DNA from: G965198795 sp965198795
GTDB taxonomy: Bacteria; Pseudomonadota; Alphaproteobacteria; Rhodospirillales; Casp-alpha2
Length of the DNA stretch: 64,000 bases
Assembly (NCBI GenBank): GCA_965198795.1
Contig: OZ240674.1
Span: forward strand, 2,666,001-2,730,000
Reading direction: 5' to 3'
Positions 1 through 8,425 of this stretch are shown piece after piece; within the stretch, counting starts at the first letter, position 1, and every line of letters starts with the position of its first letter. The notes below the pieces were generated by a model. The model did no database searches, was not told the DNA's origin, and worked only from the letters and a program-made list of their open reading frames with translations. The position numbers and the translations under genes are program-made.

Positions 1-522
1 GACTCGCATGGCCGGATTGACGCGCTGATTTGCAATGACGCCTATCCGGCGGTCCGGGCGCCGGTGGATGAGGCGAAACCCGATGAGATGCGCCGCGTCC
101 TGGAAGCCCTTGTGGAATGGCCGTACCGGTTGATCGGCAAGGCCGCGCCGTCCATGAAACAGGCGGGGCACGGTCGGATTCTCGTGGTGAGTTCGGCGGC
201 GCCGCTCAGGGGGCTCGCGAATTATTCCATGTACGCGACGGCCAGAGGCGCGGAGAACGCAATGGTGAAATCCCTGTCGATCGAGTTGGCGCCGTTCAAC
301 ATTCGGATCAACGCCGTCGCGCCCAATTACATTGAAAACCCGACATATTTCCCGCCTGAACTGCTCGCCAACGAGACGGCGATGGCCAAGATGCTTTCCA
401 ACATTCCGCTGAATAGACTGGGCAAACCTGATGAGGTCGCGGAGATCATCGCTTTCCTGGTGTCGGACAAATGCGGGTTTATCACCGGACACGTCGTTCC
501 CGTCGCCGGCGGTTGGGCGTGA
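1..522 (+). CDS. Halohydrin dehalogenase-family SDR protein, 5' partial
   Basis: The open frame enters from the window edge, so the N-terminus is missing. The visible 173 residues are the second half of a short-chain dehydrogenase fold. The catalytic set is not the usual Ser-Tyr-Lys. A serine (VVSSAAP) is followed 13 residues later by the tyrosine of YATAR, which gives S-x12-Y-x3-R. That is the triad of halohydrin dehalogenases, enzymes that turn vicinal haloalcohols into epoxides without a nucleotide cofactor. The stretch APNYIENPTYFPPE corresponds to the PNY...YF loop that in HheC lines the halide site, and the C-terminal TGHVVPVAGGWA also fits. The diagnostic N-terminal motif T-x4-F/Y-x-G lies outside the window, so loss of the NAD-binding glycines could not be confirmed. 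Confidence 0.85.
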   Translation, partial: DSHGRIDALICNDAYPAVRAPVDEAKPDEMRRVLEALVEWPYRLIGKAAPSMKQAGHGRILVVSSAAPLRGLANYSMYATARGAENAMVKSLSIELAPFNIRINAVAPNYIENPTYFPPELLANETAMAKMLSNIPLNRLGKPDEVAEIIAFLVSDKCGFITGHVVPVAGGWA

Positions 523-605
523 CTCAGTCTTGCGCCCAACGAATTCCGCATGGCGGCGGCCAGCGCCGAAATCAGCCGCTTAGCTGTCGCCGGCATTCGG
601 ATACC

Positions 606-1538
606 CTATGTGGACGTCTGAACGGCGGAAGGCTCCTCGGACGCCCGTGGACCGAGGCGGCGGCCTCTGACTAACAAGCATGGCGCCATTGAATTGAACG
701 CCGGACGGCCAATGAAAGGCAAATCAAAAATCTTCACCGGAAAGACAAGGAGACAAAGAAAAAGATAAACCACGCCCTTCAGTCTCGGACGCCCAAGGCT
801 AAAGACCACCGATCCGAACTCCACCAAACCCAACAGAAAAAATGAGATCGGACCGCACACGTTTCTAACGTCGTCGGTCTGAAAAGGCGAAAACAAGATA
901 TTCAGGCCTTGATCGGAAAACCGAAAGAAATCCCGAGGCGATGCATGGAATGGATACATGAAGGGCGCCAAGTGCAAAATTTCACCGTCTGGTTTGATGC
1001 ACCGCGCCAACTCAGAAACAAAATCGTACGGACGTTCCAAATGTTCAATCACACCCCAAGACGTTGCGCCATCCAGGCAACCATCGGCAAAGGGAAGGGT
1101 ACCGCAAATATCACAAACGATATCGACGGCGTCATGACCCGTGAAGTCAAGGGTAATGATGTGATCGTCCAATCTGTGATTGCCGGAACCGCAATCAATG
1201 ACGATGTCGGAGGCTGTATTGAAAACCGCATCCGTTTCACGTTTCCGAAATACGGGAAAATCCGGGGCGACCACGTCAGCGATGGGCCGATAATAACGGC
1301 CGAAAAATTGACGAGCCTTTTCTTTCAAATCATCCAGGCTGTCTTCCGTACCCGCCTCTTCAACAAAGTAAATCCGTCCGTCGCGGATCGGGTGCCGAGC
1401 CTCACATTCGGCGCAGACACACATGTCGTCAGTGAAATCAAGTCCCCCGCTACATTCAGGGCAAATCAAGAATGGGCGTATTCGGTCAAGTCTCTTGCGC
1501 CTTTGCGCAATCTGTCTTTTGAGGGCGTCATGCGCCAT
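606..1538 (-). CDS. Class I SAM-dependent methyltransferase with N-terminal zinc ribbon
   Basis: 310 residues. Residues 25-50 form a Trm112-like zinc ribbon with CPEC and CAEC pairs. A Rossmann methyltransferase core follows: motif I around VIDCGSGNHRLDD near residue 115, then SWGVIEHLERPYDF, the usual post-motif II of small-molecule or glycan methyltransferases. A hydrophobic patch (residues 255-275) could be a membrane-associated helix. The substrate cannot be told from sequence. The gene is convergent with the dehalogenase-like gene and has no operon partner in view. It starts at an ATG shortly downstream of the decayed tRNA region. Confidence 0.8.
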   Translation of the reverse strand: MAHDALKRQIAQRRKRLDRIRPFLICPECSGGLDFTDDMCVCAECEARHPIRDGRIYFVEEAGTEDSLDDLKEKARQFFGRYYRPIADVVAPDFPVFRKRETDAVFNTASDIVIDCGSGNHRLDDHIITLDFTGHDAVDIVCDICGTLPFADGCLDGATSWGVIEHLERPYDFVSELARCIKPDGEILHLAPFMYPFHASPRDFFRFSDQGLNILFSPFQTDDVRNVCGPISFFLLGLVEFGSVVFSLGRPRLKGVVYLFLCLLVFPVKIFDLPFIGRPAFNSMAPCLLVRGRRLGPRASEEPSAVQTST

Positions 1539-1771
1539 GATCTAAAGCCTTACGTCATTGAGTAGAGCTGGGATAGAGGGTAAGTTAATGCTTACCCAAG
1601 GGGTAATTACGAGACCCACGCATGCGTTCTTCGAGGCCGCGCCGCTTCAATCTTCCAAAATCCAACGTTGTCGAATGCACTAATACAGAGCCTATGCTTT
1701 CGCAAGCATCGTGAAAACTTTTCCACGCGGCGGGCCTTGCCGGAAGCGCCGATTTCATATCCTACGGGAGA

Positions 1772-1848
1772 TGGTGGGCCCGGTAGGACTCGAAACTGCA
1801 ACCAAGCGGTTATGAGCCGCCGACTCTAATCAATCGAGCTACAAGCCC
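1772..1848 (-). pseudogene. Degenerate tRNA-like sequence, anticodon CAU, with encoded CCA
   Basis: Read on the minus strand this resembles alphaproteobacterial tRNA-Ile(CAU)/Met(CAU). A 7-bp acceptor stem forms only with two G-T wobbles. The D stem is GCTC/GAGT, the anticodon stem-loop reads CTCATAA, the T loop is TTCGAGT and the 3' end is CCA. Against function, the D loop has lost the invariant GG pair (GATTGATTA), and the T stem GCAGT/CCTAC has two mispairs (C-A and T-C). A working CAU tRNA would normally keep these, so a pseudogene or integration remnant is favoured. Confidence 0.6.
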
Positions 1849-2030
1849 CTCAAGGACGGACGCTCTCAACAGCGCGGTTTTCGATGCGTGGGTAGTCCCT
1901 TGACTCGGAAATCGGATACCGGCGTCGCGCCGATGGCCGGCGGCGTTAGGGCCGCATCAAGATGGCGCGGCGCGACCGTGGCGCTTATGGCAAGATGACC
2001 GTCTCCAGCGTCTTCGAGCGCGGCGGCCCT

Positions 2031-2071
2031 GTCCACACGGAATATGTCCACACGGAATATGTCCACACGGA
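2031..2071. repeat. 15-bp tandem repeat, 2.7 copies
   Basis: The unit GTCCACACGGAATAT occurs twice exactly, followed by a third partial copy of 11 bases (GTCCACACGGA). It lies in non-coding DNA. It is one of three 15-bp tandem arrays in the window. Confidence 0.9.
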
Positions 2072-2383
2072 GATCGCGCCGGATTGTTCAAAGCGCGCGT
2101 CACGGGCCGTCATCGCCTCCGGCGGATGGCGCGGCCATGAAGCCGCGGGCGGCGCCGGGCGGCGGCCAGAGACGGCATGAGCGCGGATTTCAGCAACGTC
2201 ATCGGCGTCAAAACCCTAGCCAGCCCAAAACAGATCATTGTACAGGTCATTGTTGTATGCGGTTCCTGGTTACAACCCCGTCATTTTTCCCGGAAAAATG
2301 CGAGATTTCACGCCTGGGTCAAGCGTTACACGCATATTTGTCCGCCGGGTGTGCGGGCAAATTCAGAATATGCCGGCGGAATT

Positions 2384-2608
2384 TCAGATAACAATATTCA
2401 GGTAGGTCCCGCGCGGAACATCCCGGCGTTGTTCCAAGCTTTGATTTTGGGAAGACGCGGATGCGGCCTCCTTGCGGACTTGGGCCTGGTGGACTTGGGC
2501 TTGGTGGACTTGGGCTTGGCGCGCCTCCAAAAACTCCTGAGCCCGATTCACGGGCTTGGCCGGTTGAGCCGAAGGGAGAGACCGGGAGATGGAAGTGAGC
2601 GCGTCCAT
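2384..2608 (-). CDS. Small protein with RG-x2-L-N-I C-terminus (candidate)
   Basis: 74 residues, Gln/Ala/Arg-rich and probably helical or disordered, with three 5-residue repeats (HQAQV type) encoded by the 15-bp tandem array. It ends RGTYLNIVI. The small ORF on the other side of the NUDIX gene ends RGSLLDISV, so the two share the pattern RG-x2-L-[DN]-I and may be paralogues. It begins 75 bp after the NUDIX stop on the same strand, consistent with one transcript. No strong ribosome binding site is visible. Function is unknown. Reality as a gene rests on the shared C-terminus and the context. Confidence 0.45.
   Translation of the reverse strand: MDALTSISRSLPSAQPAKPVNRAQEFLEARQAQVHQAQVHQAQVRKEAASASSQNQSLEQRRDVPRGTYLNIVI
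2476..2520. repeat. 15-bp tandem repeat, three copies
   Basis: Three adjacent 15-mers: GGACTTGGGCCTGGT, GGACTTGGGCTTGGT and GGACTTGGGCTTGGC. The array lies inside the candidate small gene on the minus strand and encodes its HQAQV-type repeats. The unit length keeps the reading frame. Confidence 0.9.
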
Positions 2609-2683
2609 GAACCCGAAGTTAAGGGGGAAAGAGTTAACGGATCGTCAAGCTAGGCAAAAAATGCCGGTCTGTCCGGCCATCGC

Positions 2684-3232
2684 CTAACCGGCTGGCGGCG
2701 GTGCGTGGGCGACCATCGGCTGACGGCCCGCGCGATGTTGTCTCAAAGCCCAGCGAACAGAGGGAAAAGCCAAGGATTCCCAGGGAATTTCCGGCCAGTC
2801 GAATAACCGGGTTTCCAAACTTTCCGGTCCGGGGTGGTGATAACCGTCAATCAGGTCGCCATAGTGGATGACGTAGACTTGGCTGATCCGGGGGATTTCG
2901 TAAAGTCCTATGAAGCCACGGATATTAACTTTCGCGGTCGCTTCCTCGTAGGTTTCCCGAACCGCCCCCGCTTGGGTGTTCTCACCCATTTCCAGATACC
3001 CGGCCGGAATGGTCCAAAGCCCCCGGCGCGGTTCAATGGCGCGCCGGCACAGAAGGTATTTCCCTTCCCATAAAACGACGGCGCCGGTGATCATCTTTGG
3101 GTTCTCATAAGCGATATAGCCGCAATCCCGGCAGACAAGGCGTTCCCTGTCGTCGCCTTCAGGAATCTCCCGGTGGCGGGGGCCCTGGGGGCCGATGGGT
3201 GGAGAGCCGTGCGTGACGGTTTGGACGGTCAT
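2684..3232 (-). CDS. NUDIX hydrolase with N-terminal CxxC ribbon
   Basis: 182 residues. A CRDCG zinc-ribbon-like element at residues 36-40 is followed by the NUDIX fold. The NUDIX box is complete: GYLEMGE, seven residues, then RETYEEA, matching G-x5-E-x7-R-E-U-x-E-E. Family members cleave nucleoside diphosphates linked to another group (ADP-ribose, NADH, FAD and similar). The exact substrate cannot be read. Its ATG overlaps the TAA of the preceding 69-residue ORF by one base (TAATG), so translation of the two is probably coupled. Confidence 0.9.
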   Translation of the reverse strand: MTVQTVTHGSPPIGPQGPRHREIPEGDDRERLVCRDCGYIAYENPKMITGAVVLWEGKYLLCRRAIEPRRGLWTIPAGYLEMGENTQAGAVRETYEEATAKVNIRGFIGLYEIPRISQVYVIHYGDLIDGYHHPGPESLETRLFDWPEIPWESLAFPSVRWALRQHRAGRQPMVAHAPPPAG

Positions 3233-3441
3233 TAAACGCTGATGTCCAGCAAAGAACCTCTTTGCAGCGGTTGGGAGCCGGAGGACGCGTCGATGGTCAC
3301 AGGCGCCGGCCAGGGTTGAGGCCGCGAGGAGTTGTTTCGCGGCGGCTCGATAATTTGAGCCGCCGCGCGATCTTGCCGCGCCGCTAATTTCAACCCTGTT
3401 AAGGCGGCGCCCGCACCACCGTTCCCGACGGAATCGACCAC
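3232..3441 (-). CDS. Small protein with RG-x2-L-D-I C-terminus, coupled to NUDIX gene
   Basis: 69 residues, Ala/Pro/Asn-rich, no membrane segment, ending RGSLLDISV. The start is GTG at 3441, with AAGGG about nine bases upstream. Its TAA overlaps the NUDIX ATG by one base, the best evidence that it is translated. Short alphaproteobacterial proteins with this kind of C-terminus are known to me only as uncharacterised. See the related ORF at 2384-2608. Confidence 0.55.
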   Translation of the reverse strand: MVDSVGNGGAGAALTGLKLAARQDRAAAQIIEPPRNNSSRPQPWPAPVTIDASSGSQPLQRGSLLDISV

Positions 3442-3625
3442 GATTCGTGTCCCTTGTCCATCCAGTCCGGTCTTAATTCCACCACAGGTGGATGGTTAAT
3501 AACAAGCAAAGGCTTTGATTGACGGGATTTTTTGCCCGCCGGACCGATCATAAACCATCTGGAAAGAACTCGTCCCCATAAAGAACAGGATCAGCTATGC
3601 TTTCAAAATCAAAGCGTTACTGTCC

Positions 3626-5653
3626 TTGTTACCGACGAGAGAACCAAACGTGAGCCCGTCCGACCGAGATCATTCTTACCTGCCCGCGCGCCAGGCGCCT
3701 CATGTTAGCCGGACGTTTCTGGGCGGCATGCAGCTTGGCGCCCGGACCGGTCTCTTCTTGATGTTCGGTATTCTTTCGCTACTGGGTTTCGTTTTGCTGG
3801 TCATTCATGTGAATGACCGCACCGCCAGCGCGCTGCGGGCTCAGACCTTGGCGCAGGGCATGTCCGCCTCCGTCACCGAGGTGATCCGGTCCCGGTCCGA
3901 GCTTCGGGCTCTGGAGCAACGCTATCTGCAAACCCGGGACGGCGCGCTCTCCGGCGCCATGCGCTCATCGGCGGATCGGATGTCGCGCGCTCTCGACGGC
4001 TTGATAGCGCACCCGGACGCGGGCGAGCTTGACCGGCCTCTGGAGACCTTGCGTGACGGCTTGGTGCAATACGAACAGCATTTGACCGGCTTAATCCAAG
4101 CCGGGGACGCTGGCGGGCTTAAGCGGGAAATCAAAAACGCCAACGCGGCTCTCGGCGCCCGACTGGTCAAGGCGCCCCAAGGCGCCGGGCTGGTCTCGCT
4201 GTTTGGCGGGATCAATCAGGCGGGGGGTGAAATCATCCTGACCGGTGATCCGGAAGGGATGGAGGCTGTTCAGAGCGGTTACAACGCGCTGGACGCCCAG
4301 ATCCGGCGGGCCCGAATTTCAGACGCCGCGAAGCAATCCATCCTGGGTCATTTGGCGGATCATGAGCGCGCCATGCTGGCCTTGATCACATTGCGGATTA
4401 CTCAGGCGGAAGAAGCTCAGAGATTCGAGGATATTCAGGCCTACATCGCGCTTAGCCTTAAAACTTTGACTGACGTGTCCGGCGAATTGCTGACGGAGCG
4501 CGCCGCCGCCGTCACGAACGCCACACGTTATGCGGAGGTCACCCTGGCCGGCGGGGGGGCGGCGATCGTGCTTTGGACGCTGATCATCGGGCTTGTCCTG
4601 ATGTACAGCATTACCCGCCCCGTTCAGGCTTTGGCGGGCGCGGCGCTGGGTGTCATGCGGGGCGATCGGACCGTGCTGGCGCCGGGGCGGGGAAACTCCG
4701 ACGCCATCGGATATTTGGCCCGCGCGTTCGATGACTGGATCGGCGCGATTACGGACGCGGATCATTTGCGCCAAGACCTGGAGCACGCACAGGCCCAGAT
4801 GGAGCAAGCCGTCGCCGAAGCCGAGCGTCAAGCGGCGTTGACGGCGGACGCCCGCGAACGGACGGAGGATCTGGGCCGCGCGCTAACCCAGGCCCGTCAA
4901 CGGATTGATCTGGCGGATAAATCCGAAGCGGCCGTGAACCAAGAACGCGAGGCGCTCCGTCAGGCCGTCATGAATACGCGGAAACGCGAGCAGGCGGTCA
5001 CCGAGGCCAGCGACAGGAAAGACGCCCGTATCGCCGAATTGGAAGAGACGCTCAAACGGCGGGAGAGTCAACCGGCGCCGTCAACGCACACGGCGGCCTC
5101 AAACGGCGGGGCGCCCATTCAAGCCTTGTCACAACGTCTTACCGACCTGAGTTCGCTGGCGTCGAAATCAGTGGTTGATGCGGAGCGCGCGGAAATGCTG
5201 CTGAAAAGCCTGGATCAGATGACCAAGGAGGTCGCGCTGACGACGTCGCATGTAACGTCGCTACGCGATCAGTTGAGCATGCTGATCATGGACGGTGAAG
5301 CGTCAAGACGGCCCGGCGAAGATGGTTTCCCGCATCTTGATCCGCATCAATTGCCGCCCAGCATCGATTTGACCAAGGTCGGGAACAAGCGGCGCTTGGC
5401 CGTCATTCGTGACGCGCTCGGCCGCGCGCTCAACACACTCCGCAGCTTGGAAGCCGACGTCCGCCACGTGAACGAGACGGCCCGGACATTGGCGTCCAGC
5501 GCGTCAGGCGGAGCGAGGACGGCGACGGAACAACTACTCGGACAGTCCGCCCGCTTGCGGCATCTGCTTAATCAGGTTATTCGCGAAACAACGCCCGAGG
5601 CGGCGCTTGAACGGGGACCGCGCATGGCCGATGACGGTTCGTCGAAGACTTAA
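3626..5653 (+). CDS. Membrane HAMP-domain coiled-coil protein, no signalling output domain
   Basis: 675 residues from TTG 3626. GTG at 3650, preceded by GAGAG, is an equally good start. Order: cytoplasmic tail, TM1 (about 38-64), a roughly 240-residue periplasmic helical sensor region, TM2 (about 308-330), HAMP (ITRPVQALAGAALGVMRGD onward), a long charged coiled coil (385-500) and a C-terminal helical part. The input half looks like a chemoreceptor or sensor kinase. No chemoreceptor hairpin, kinase, cyclase or phosphodiesterase domain follows. It is convergent with pgk, with 6 bp between stops. It may be a scaffold or a receptor that signals through a partner. Confidence 0.8.
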   Translation: MLPTREPNVSPSDRDHSYLPARQAPHVSRTFLGGMQLGARTGLFLMFGILSLLGFVLLVIHVNDRTASALRAQTLAQGMSASVTEVIRSRSELRALEQRYLQTRDGALSGAMRSSADRMSRALDGLIAHPDAGELDRPLETLRDGLVQYEQHLTGLIQAGDAGGLKREIKNANAALGARLVKAPQGAGLVSLFGGINQAGGEIILTGDPEGMEAVQSGYNALDAQIRRARISDAAKQSILGHLADHERAMLALITLRITQAEEAQRFEDIQAYIALSLKTLTDVSGELLTERAAAVTNATRYAEVTLAGGGAAIVLWTLIIGLVLMYSITRPVQALAGAALGVMRGDRTVLAPGRGNSDAIGYLARAFDDWIGAITDADHLRQDLEHAQAQMEQAVAEAERQAALTADARERTEDLGRALTQARQRIDLADKSEAAVNQEREALRQAVMNTRKREQAVTEASDRKDARIAELEETLKRRESQPAPSTHTAASNGGAPIQALSQRLTDLSSLASKSVVDAERAEMLLKSLDQMTKEVALTTSHVTSLRDQLSMLIMDGEASRRPGEDGFPHLDPHQLPPSIDLTKVGNKRRLAVIRDALGRALNTLRSLEADVRHVNETARTLASSASGGARTATEQLLGQSARLRHLLNQVIRETTPEAALERGPRMADDGSSKT

Positions 5654-5659
5654 AGCCGT

Positions 5660-6853
5660 TCAGCTTTCCAGGGCCGCGACGCCAGGCAACGTCTTTCCTT
5701 CCAGCCATTCCAGGAACGCGCCGCCGGCGGCGGAAACATATGAGAAATCTTTTTCGACGCCCGCGTTGGCGAGGGCCGCCGCCGTATCCCCGCCGCCGGC
5801 GACAGATAGCAGCGTTCCGGCGGCGGTGAGAGCGGCGACCTTTTGCGCAACGCCGTTGGTTCCGGCGTCAAAGGGCTTGATTTCGAATGCGCCCATGGGG
5901 CCGTTCCAGACAACTGTTTTGCAGCCCTTCAGTTTGGATTTCAGGGCGGCGACGCTGTTCGGACCCAGATCCAGCATCATACCGCCGGCGGGGATTTCAT
6001 TGACGGGGACGATTTCGTTGGCGGCTCCCTCGGCAAACTCCCTGGCGACCACGGCGTCCGTCGGCAAGGCCACGCCGCAGCCAGCCGCTTTGGCTCTGGA
6101 CAGGATATCGCGCGCGGCGTCCAGCATGTCGTGTTCGCAAAGAGATTTGCCGACGTTCGCGCCTTGGGCGGCCAGAAAGGTGTTGGCCATGCCGCCGCCA
6201 ATGATCAGCAGGTCCACTTTCCCGGCCAGATTGCCGAGCACTTCCATCTTGGTGGAAACCTTGGCGCCGCCCACCAGGGCGGCGACGGGTTTTTCCGGCG
6301 CCTCCAGGGCGGCGCCGAGTGCTTCCAACTCGGCCTGCATCAAGCGGCCGGCTAGCGCGGGCAAGTGATGAGTGACGCCCTCGGTGGACGCATGGGCGCG
6401 GTGCGCTGCGGAAAACGCATCGTTGACATAGAGGTCGCCAAGCGCCGCCAGTTGCTTGGCGAAGTCCGCGTCGTTTCTTTCCTCTCCCGCGTGGTAGCGG
6501 AGGTTTTCGAGTACAAGGTGCTGGCCCTCGCGCATTTCTGATATCGCTGTTCTGGCCGCATCGCCGATGCAGTCCGCCGCAAACGCGACGGGCGCCCCCA
6601 ACTGTTCGCTTAGCGCGGCGGCGACAGGGGAAAGAGACATCCCAGACACGGCTTTGCCCTCGGGTCTGCCAAAGTGGCTTAGCACAACGACCTTCGCGCC
6701 ATTCGCCGCCAATTCCGCCAGCGTGCGGGCGGAGCGCTTCAGGCGGGTTGCGTCGGTGACTTTCCCATCCTTCATGGGGACGTTCAGGTCACAGCGGACA
6801 AGGACGGTTTTACCGGCGACGTCGGCGTCGTCGAGGGTGTTGAAGCGCGGCAT
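5660..6853 (-). CDS. pgk: Phosphoglycerate kinase
   Basis: 397 residues, the normal length. It makes ATP and 3-phosphoglycerate from 1,3-bisphosphoglycerate in glycolysis. Visible signatures: VLVRCDLNVPMKDGK near the N-terminus, HFGRPEGK, GGAKVSTKMEVLGNL, and the nucleotide-binding VWNGPMGAFE and GGGDTAAAL. The frame stays open far upstream, but the family start is MPRFNTLDD at ATG 6853, with AGAGGA eight bases before it. Confidence 0.97.
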   Translation of the reverse strand: MPRFNTLDDADVAGKTVLVRCDLNVPMKDGKVTDATRLKRSARTLAELAANGAKVVVLSHFGRPEGKAVSGMSLSPVAAALSEQLGAPVAFAADCIGDAARTAISEMREGQHLVLENLRYHAGEERNDADFAKQLAALGDLYVNDAFSAAHRAHASTEGVTHHLPALAGRLMQAELEALGAALEAPEKPVAALVGGAKVSTKMEVLGNLAGKVDLLIIGGGMANTFLAAQGANVGKSLCEHDMLDAARDILSRAKAAGCGVALPTDAVVAREFAEGAANEIVPVNEIPAGGMMLDLGPNSVAALKSKLKGCKTVVWNGPMGAFEIKPFDAGTNGVAQKVAALTAAGTLLSVAGGGDTAAALANAGVEKDFSYVSAAGGAFLEWLEGKTLPGVAALES

Positions 6854-7030
6854 GGGGGAATCCTCTGATCGCGGGCAATGAGGCGGGGACAAGGCGCCGG
6901 TTATAGGCGAAACGGCGTTCGCGGCAAAGGGGCGGAATGTATTCGGCCGGAGGGCTTCCGTTCGCGCCTTGATCCGCCTATATCTCCCCGGCGTTTTCAA
7001 CCAGCCCCCATAGCCGGTGGAGGGACTCTC

Positions 7031-7354
7031 ATGGACGAACAAACCAAGCTTGAAATGGAAGCCGCCGCCTTTCGCGGCCTCGTCAAACACCTGCGGGAAC
7101 GCACCGATGTGCAGAACATCGACCTGATGAATCTGGCCGGCTTCTGCCGTAATTGCCTGTCGAAATGGTACGCCGCCGCCGCCGTCGAACGCGGCGTCGA
7201 AATGTCTTATGACGACGCACGTACCGAGATTTACGGTATGCCCTACGGCGCATGGAAAGATAAACACCAGGCACCCGCGTCGGACGAGCAAAAGGCGAAG
7301 TTCGAAGCCACCAAACCCATGCACGCGAAAATTAGCGGGCATGCCCGGCCTTGA
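7031..7354 (+). CDS. DUF1244 family protein
   Basis: 107 residues, small and soluble. The centre carries the family signature NLAGFCRNCLSKWY, with a CxxC pair that could bind metal, followed by MPYGAWK. The family is widespread in proteobacteria and has no established function. The start is ATG 7031 after AGGGAC. The last bases overlap the first codon of the next gene (TTGA), so the two are likely co-translated. Confidence 0.9.
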   Translation: MDEQTKLEMEAAAFRGLVKHLRERTDVQNIDLMNLAGFCRNCLSKWYAAAAVERGVEMSYDDARTEIYGMPYGAWKDKHQAPASDEQKAKFEATKPMHAKISGHARP

Positions 7355-8394
7355 GGGGGCTGACCTTCACCGCCGATCCCGTCCGTGATTTCTGGCGCGC
7401 GTCGGGTTTTTCGTTATTGACGCGGGACGCCGGAGGCAACCTTGCCGTCACAGACGATTATCTTCGCGCCTATTGGCGGCGTCCGGAAACGGCGCCTGTG
7501 GAGGAGAGCTGTCAGGCGGAATTGGCGCTGCACGCGGAATTGTTGAAAAACCCAGCGAAGCCTTTGGGCGAGGCGGAGCTCGCCAAACTCGCCGACCCGG
7601 ACGCCCGGGAAAACTACGCCGTTGTCCGCGATTTTCGCGACCGCCTCGTAAGGGCCGGCACGGTCGAGCGCGCTTACCTGGGCTTGTTCGAGGAAGAAAA
7701 CCTGTCCATTCCTCCAATGTTCATGGACCAGATGGCTCACGTCATCTTGCGGAACATGCTGGAGAGCGTGACTGATCCGTTTCGTGTCAAGGCTGGGGAA
7801 ATCCTGTTCCGTGAGCAGAATGTCACCATCGAGGCAGGCCAAGTCCTGCTGGGCGACCGGGAAGTTGTCAATATGCTGGCGGCGACTCGGGGTATGGGCG
7901 GTCTTGGCCAATTGATCTCCGAGGCCGGCGTCCAAAGCCGCCAAGTCAATATGGACGTGTTGACGCCGGACAACGCGGACGATTACTGGGACCGTGACGA
8001 CCGTTACGACATGGTGCTGGATTTGACATTCGCGCGCCCGGGTCTGGACGCGCTATGCCGCGTTCTGGAAACCTGGGTGCGGCATTTCCTGAAGACCGAG
8101 GTCGAAATCCAGCCGGTTCAGGAAATCTCGGACGAGAAATGGGTCTGGCACATCGGACTCGACGTGACGGCGACGGAAATCCTCAACCGTCTTTACGCCG
8201 GGGAAGAGTTGCCCCGGGAGATCATCGAAAACATCCTCTCGCTGTTCCGTCTCGTCTTTGAAGATCCGAATCAGATGCGCGAAGACCTGCGCGGCCGTCC
8301 GGTCTATTTGGCGCTTTGCAAAACGGAAAACGGACGCTTGCGCCTGAAGCCGCAAAATCTCCTCGTGAACCTGCCGCTGGCGGCGGAACAGTAA
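7351..8394 (+). CDS. DUF6352 family protein
   Basis: 347 residues, soluble, beginning at TTG within the TTGA overlap with the DUF1244 gene. It has the full-length character of the alphaproteobacterial DUF6352 family: an N-terminal DFWRASGF, a central EENLSIPPMFMDQM and a C-terminal RGRPVYLALC. I recognise no catalytic motif and the function is unknown. Tight coupling to DUF1244 suggests a shared role. Confidence 0.85.
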   Translation: MRGLTFTADPVRDFWRASGFSLLTRDAGGNLAVTDDYLRAYWRRPETAPVEESCQAELALHAELLKNPAKPLGEAELAKLADPDARENYAVVRDFRDRLVRAGTVERAYLGLFEEENLSIPPMFMDQMAHVILRNMLESVTDPFRVKAGEILFREQNVTIEAGQVLLGDREVVNMLAATRGMGGLGQLISEAGVQSRQVNMDVLTPDNADDYWDRDDRYDMVLDLTFARPGLDALCRVLETWVRHFLKTEVEIQPVQEISDEKWVWHIGLDVTATEILNRLYAGEELPREIIENILSLFRLVFEDPNQMREDLRGRPVYLALCKTENGRLRLKPQNLLVNLPLAAEQ

Positions 8395-8425
8395 CCCGGC
8401 GCGCCCGTTATTCCGCCCGCCCGCG

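Larger units (their letters stand above)
1549..2383. other. Gene-poor stretch with tRNA remnant and short tandem repeats
   Basis: No open frame here shows a recognisable domain. Short frames exist on both strands but carry low-complexity or repeat-derived peptides. The only structured items seen are the tRNA-like sequence at 1772-1848 and the 15-bp tandem repeat at 2031-2071. It may be an old integration or decay site. Confidence 0.5.

Noticed and set aside
2031..2520. CRISPR array
   Set aside because: The repeats are contiguous 15-mers with no unique spacers, and no cas genes are present anywhere in the window.
2177..2653. 158-residue plus frame
   Set aside because: Opposite to the small candidate gene; the repeat region gives a simple LVDLG peptide and nothing else is recognisable.
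6854..7342. Long N-terminal extension of the pgk frame
   Set aside because: It runs antisense through the DUF1244 gene. The family start MPRFNTLDD with a good ribosome binding site is at 6853.
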